A stretch of DNA of 5,409 nucleotides from Desulfosporosinus sp. UBA5188 (GTDB lineage Bacteria > Bacillota > Desulfitobacteriia > Desulfitobacteriales > Desulfitobacteriaceae), in contig DHWG01000055.1 in NCBI GenBank assembly GCA_002413075.1, positions 1 through 5,409 of the forward strand, written 5' to 3'. Of the stretch, positions 5,401 to 5,409 are shown piece by piece. Below the pieces are notes generated by a model. It had not been told where the DNA came from. It did no database searches and worked only from the letters and a program-made list of their open reading frames with translations. Positions within the stretch are counted from its first letter, which is position 1; each line of letters starts with the position of its first letter. The position numbers and the translations under genes were made by a program.

Positions 5401-5409
5401 ATGGAAGTT
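5401..5409 (+). CDS. Start of a downstream gene, cut by the window edge
   Basis: ATG 5401 is preceded by a strong GGGAGGG ribosome site at 5388-5394, 6 bases away. Only three codons (Met-Glu-Val) are in the window, so the product cannot be identified. Its position after feoA and the Fur-like operator suggests feoB or a second feoA; this is inference from context only. Confidence 0.5.

Overview
The window reads as a compact metal and cobalamin locus on the + strand. It most likely comes from an anaerobic, moderately AT-rich Firmicute of the Peptococcaceae / Desulfitobacterium-Desulfosporosinus type. That placement is inferred from the purine-rich Shine-Dalgarno sites (AAGGGGG, GGAGG, AAGGAG), a TTG start, the ECF-type cobalt transporter with anaerobic-pathway corrinoid genes, and the feo genes. 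No species marker is present.

Region 1 (1-2809): a cobalt ECF uptake operon, cbiM-cbiN-cbiQ-cbiO. The genes overlap by 4 and 8 bases or are separated by 5 bases, with ribosome sites buried in the preceding gene. cbiM encodes a precursor whose cleavage would expose a Met-His-Ile-Met-Glu N-terminus, the metal-binding end of this family. A frame open from the window edge to base 124 may be the tail of an upstream gene that overlaps cbiM.

Region 2 (2832-3896): 22 bases after cbiO, an EamA/DMT-type membrane transporter ends in a 64-residue tail containing 22 histidines. It is probably part of the same transcript and is the least explained protein here; handling of cobalt, nickel or zinc is the obvious guess.

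Region 3 (3897-4918): a 91-base gap with a weak promoter candidate, then a precorrin-6A reductase (cobK/cbiJ) whose two N-terminal motifs are diverged. Next is a remnant of cob(I)alamin adenosyltransferase (cobO). Only 56 codons remain: the P-loop N-terminus is joined in frame directly to the C-terminal ELAD...KHP end, so about two thirds of the gene is gone. A perfect 11-bp inverted repeat covers its stop codon.

Region 4 (4919-5409): a ferrous iron uptake block. A good sigma-70 type promoter is followed by a Fur-box-like operator and feoA. A second Fur-box-like inverted repeat precedes another gene, of which only three codons are in the window (feoB or a second feoA is a guess).

Together: cobalt import (CbiMNQO) feeds corrinoid synthesis (CobK), and an apparently iron-controlled Fe(II) system follows. 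The cobO remnant means adenosylation of the corrinoid must be done by another enzyme in this genome, unless the deletion is an assembly error.
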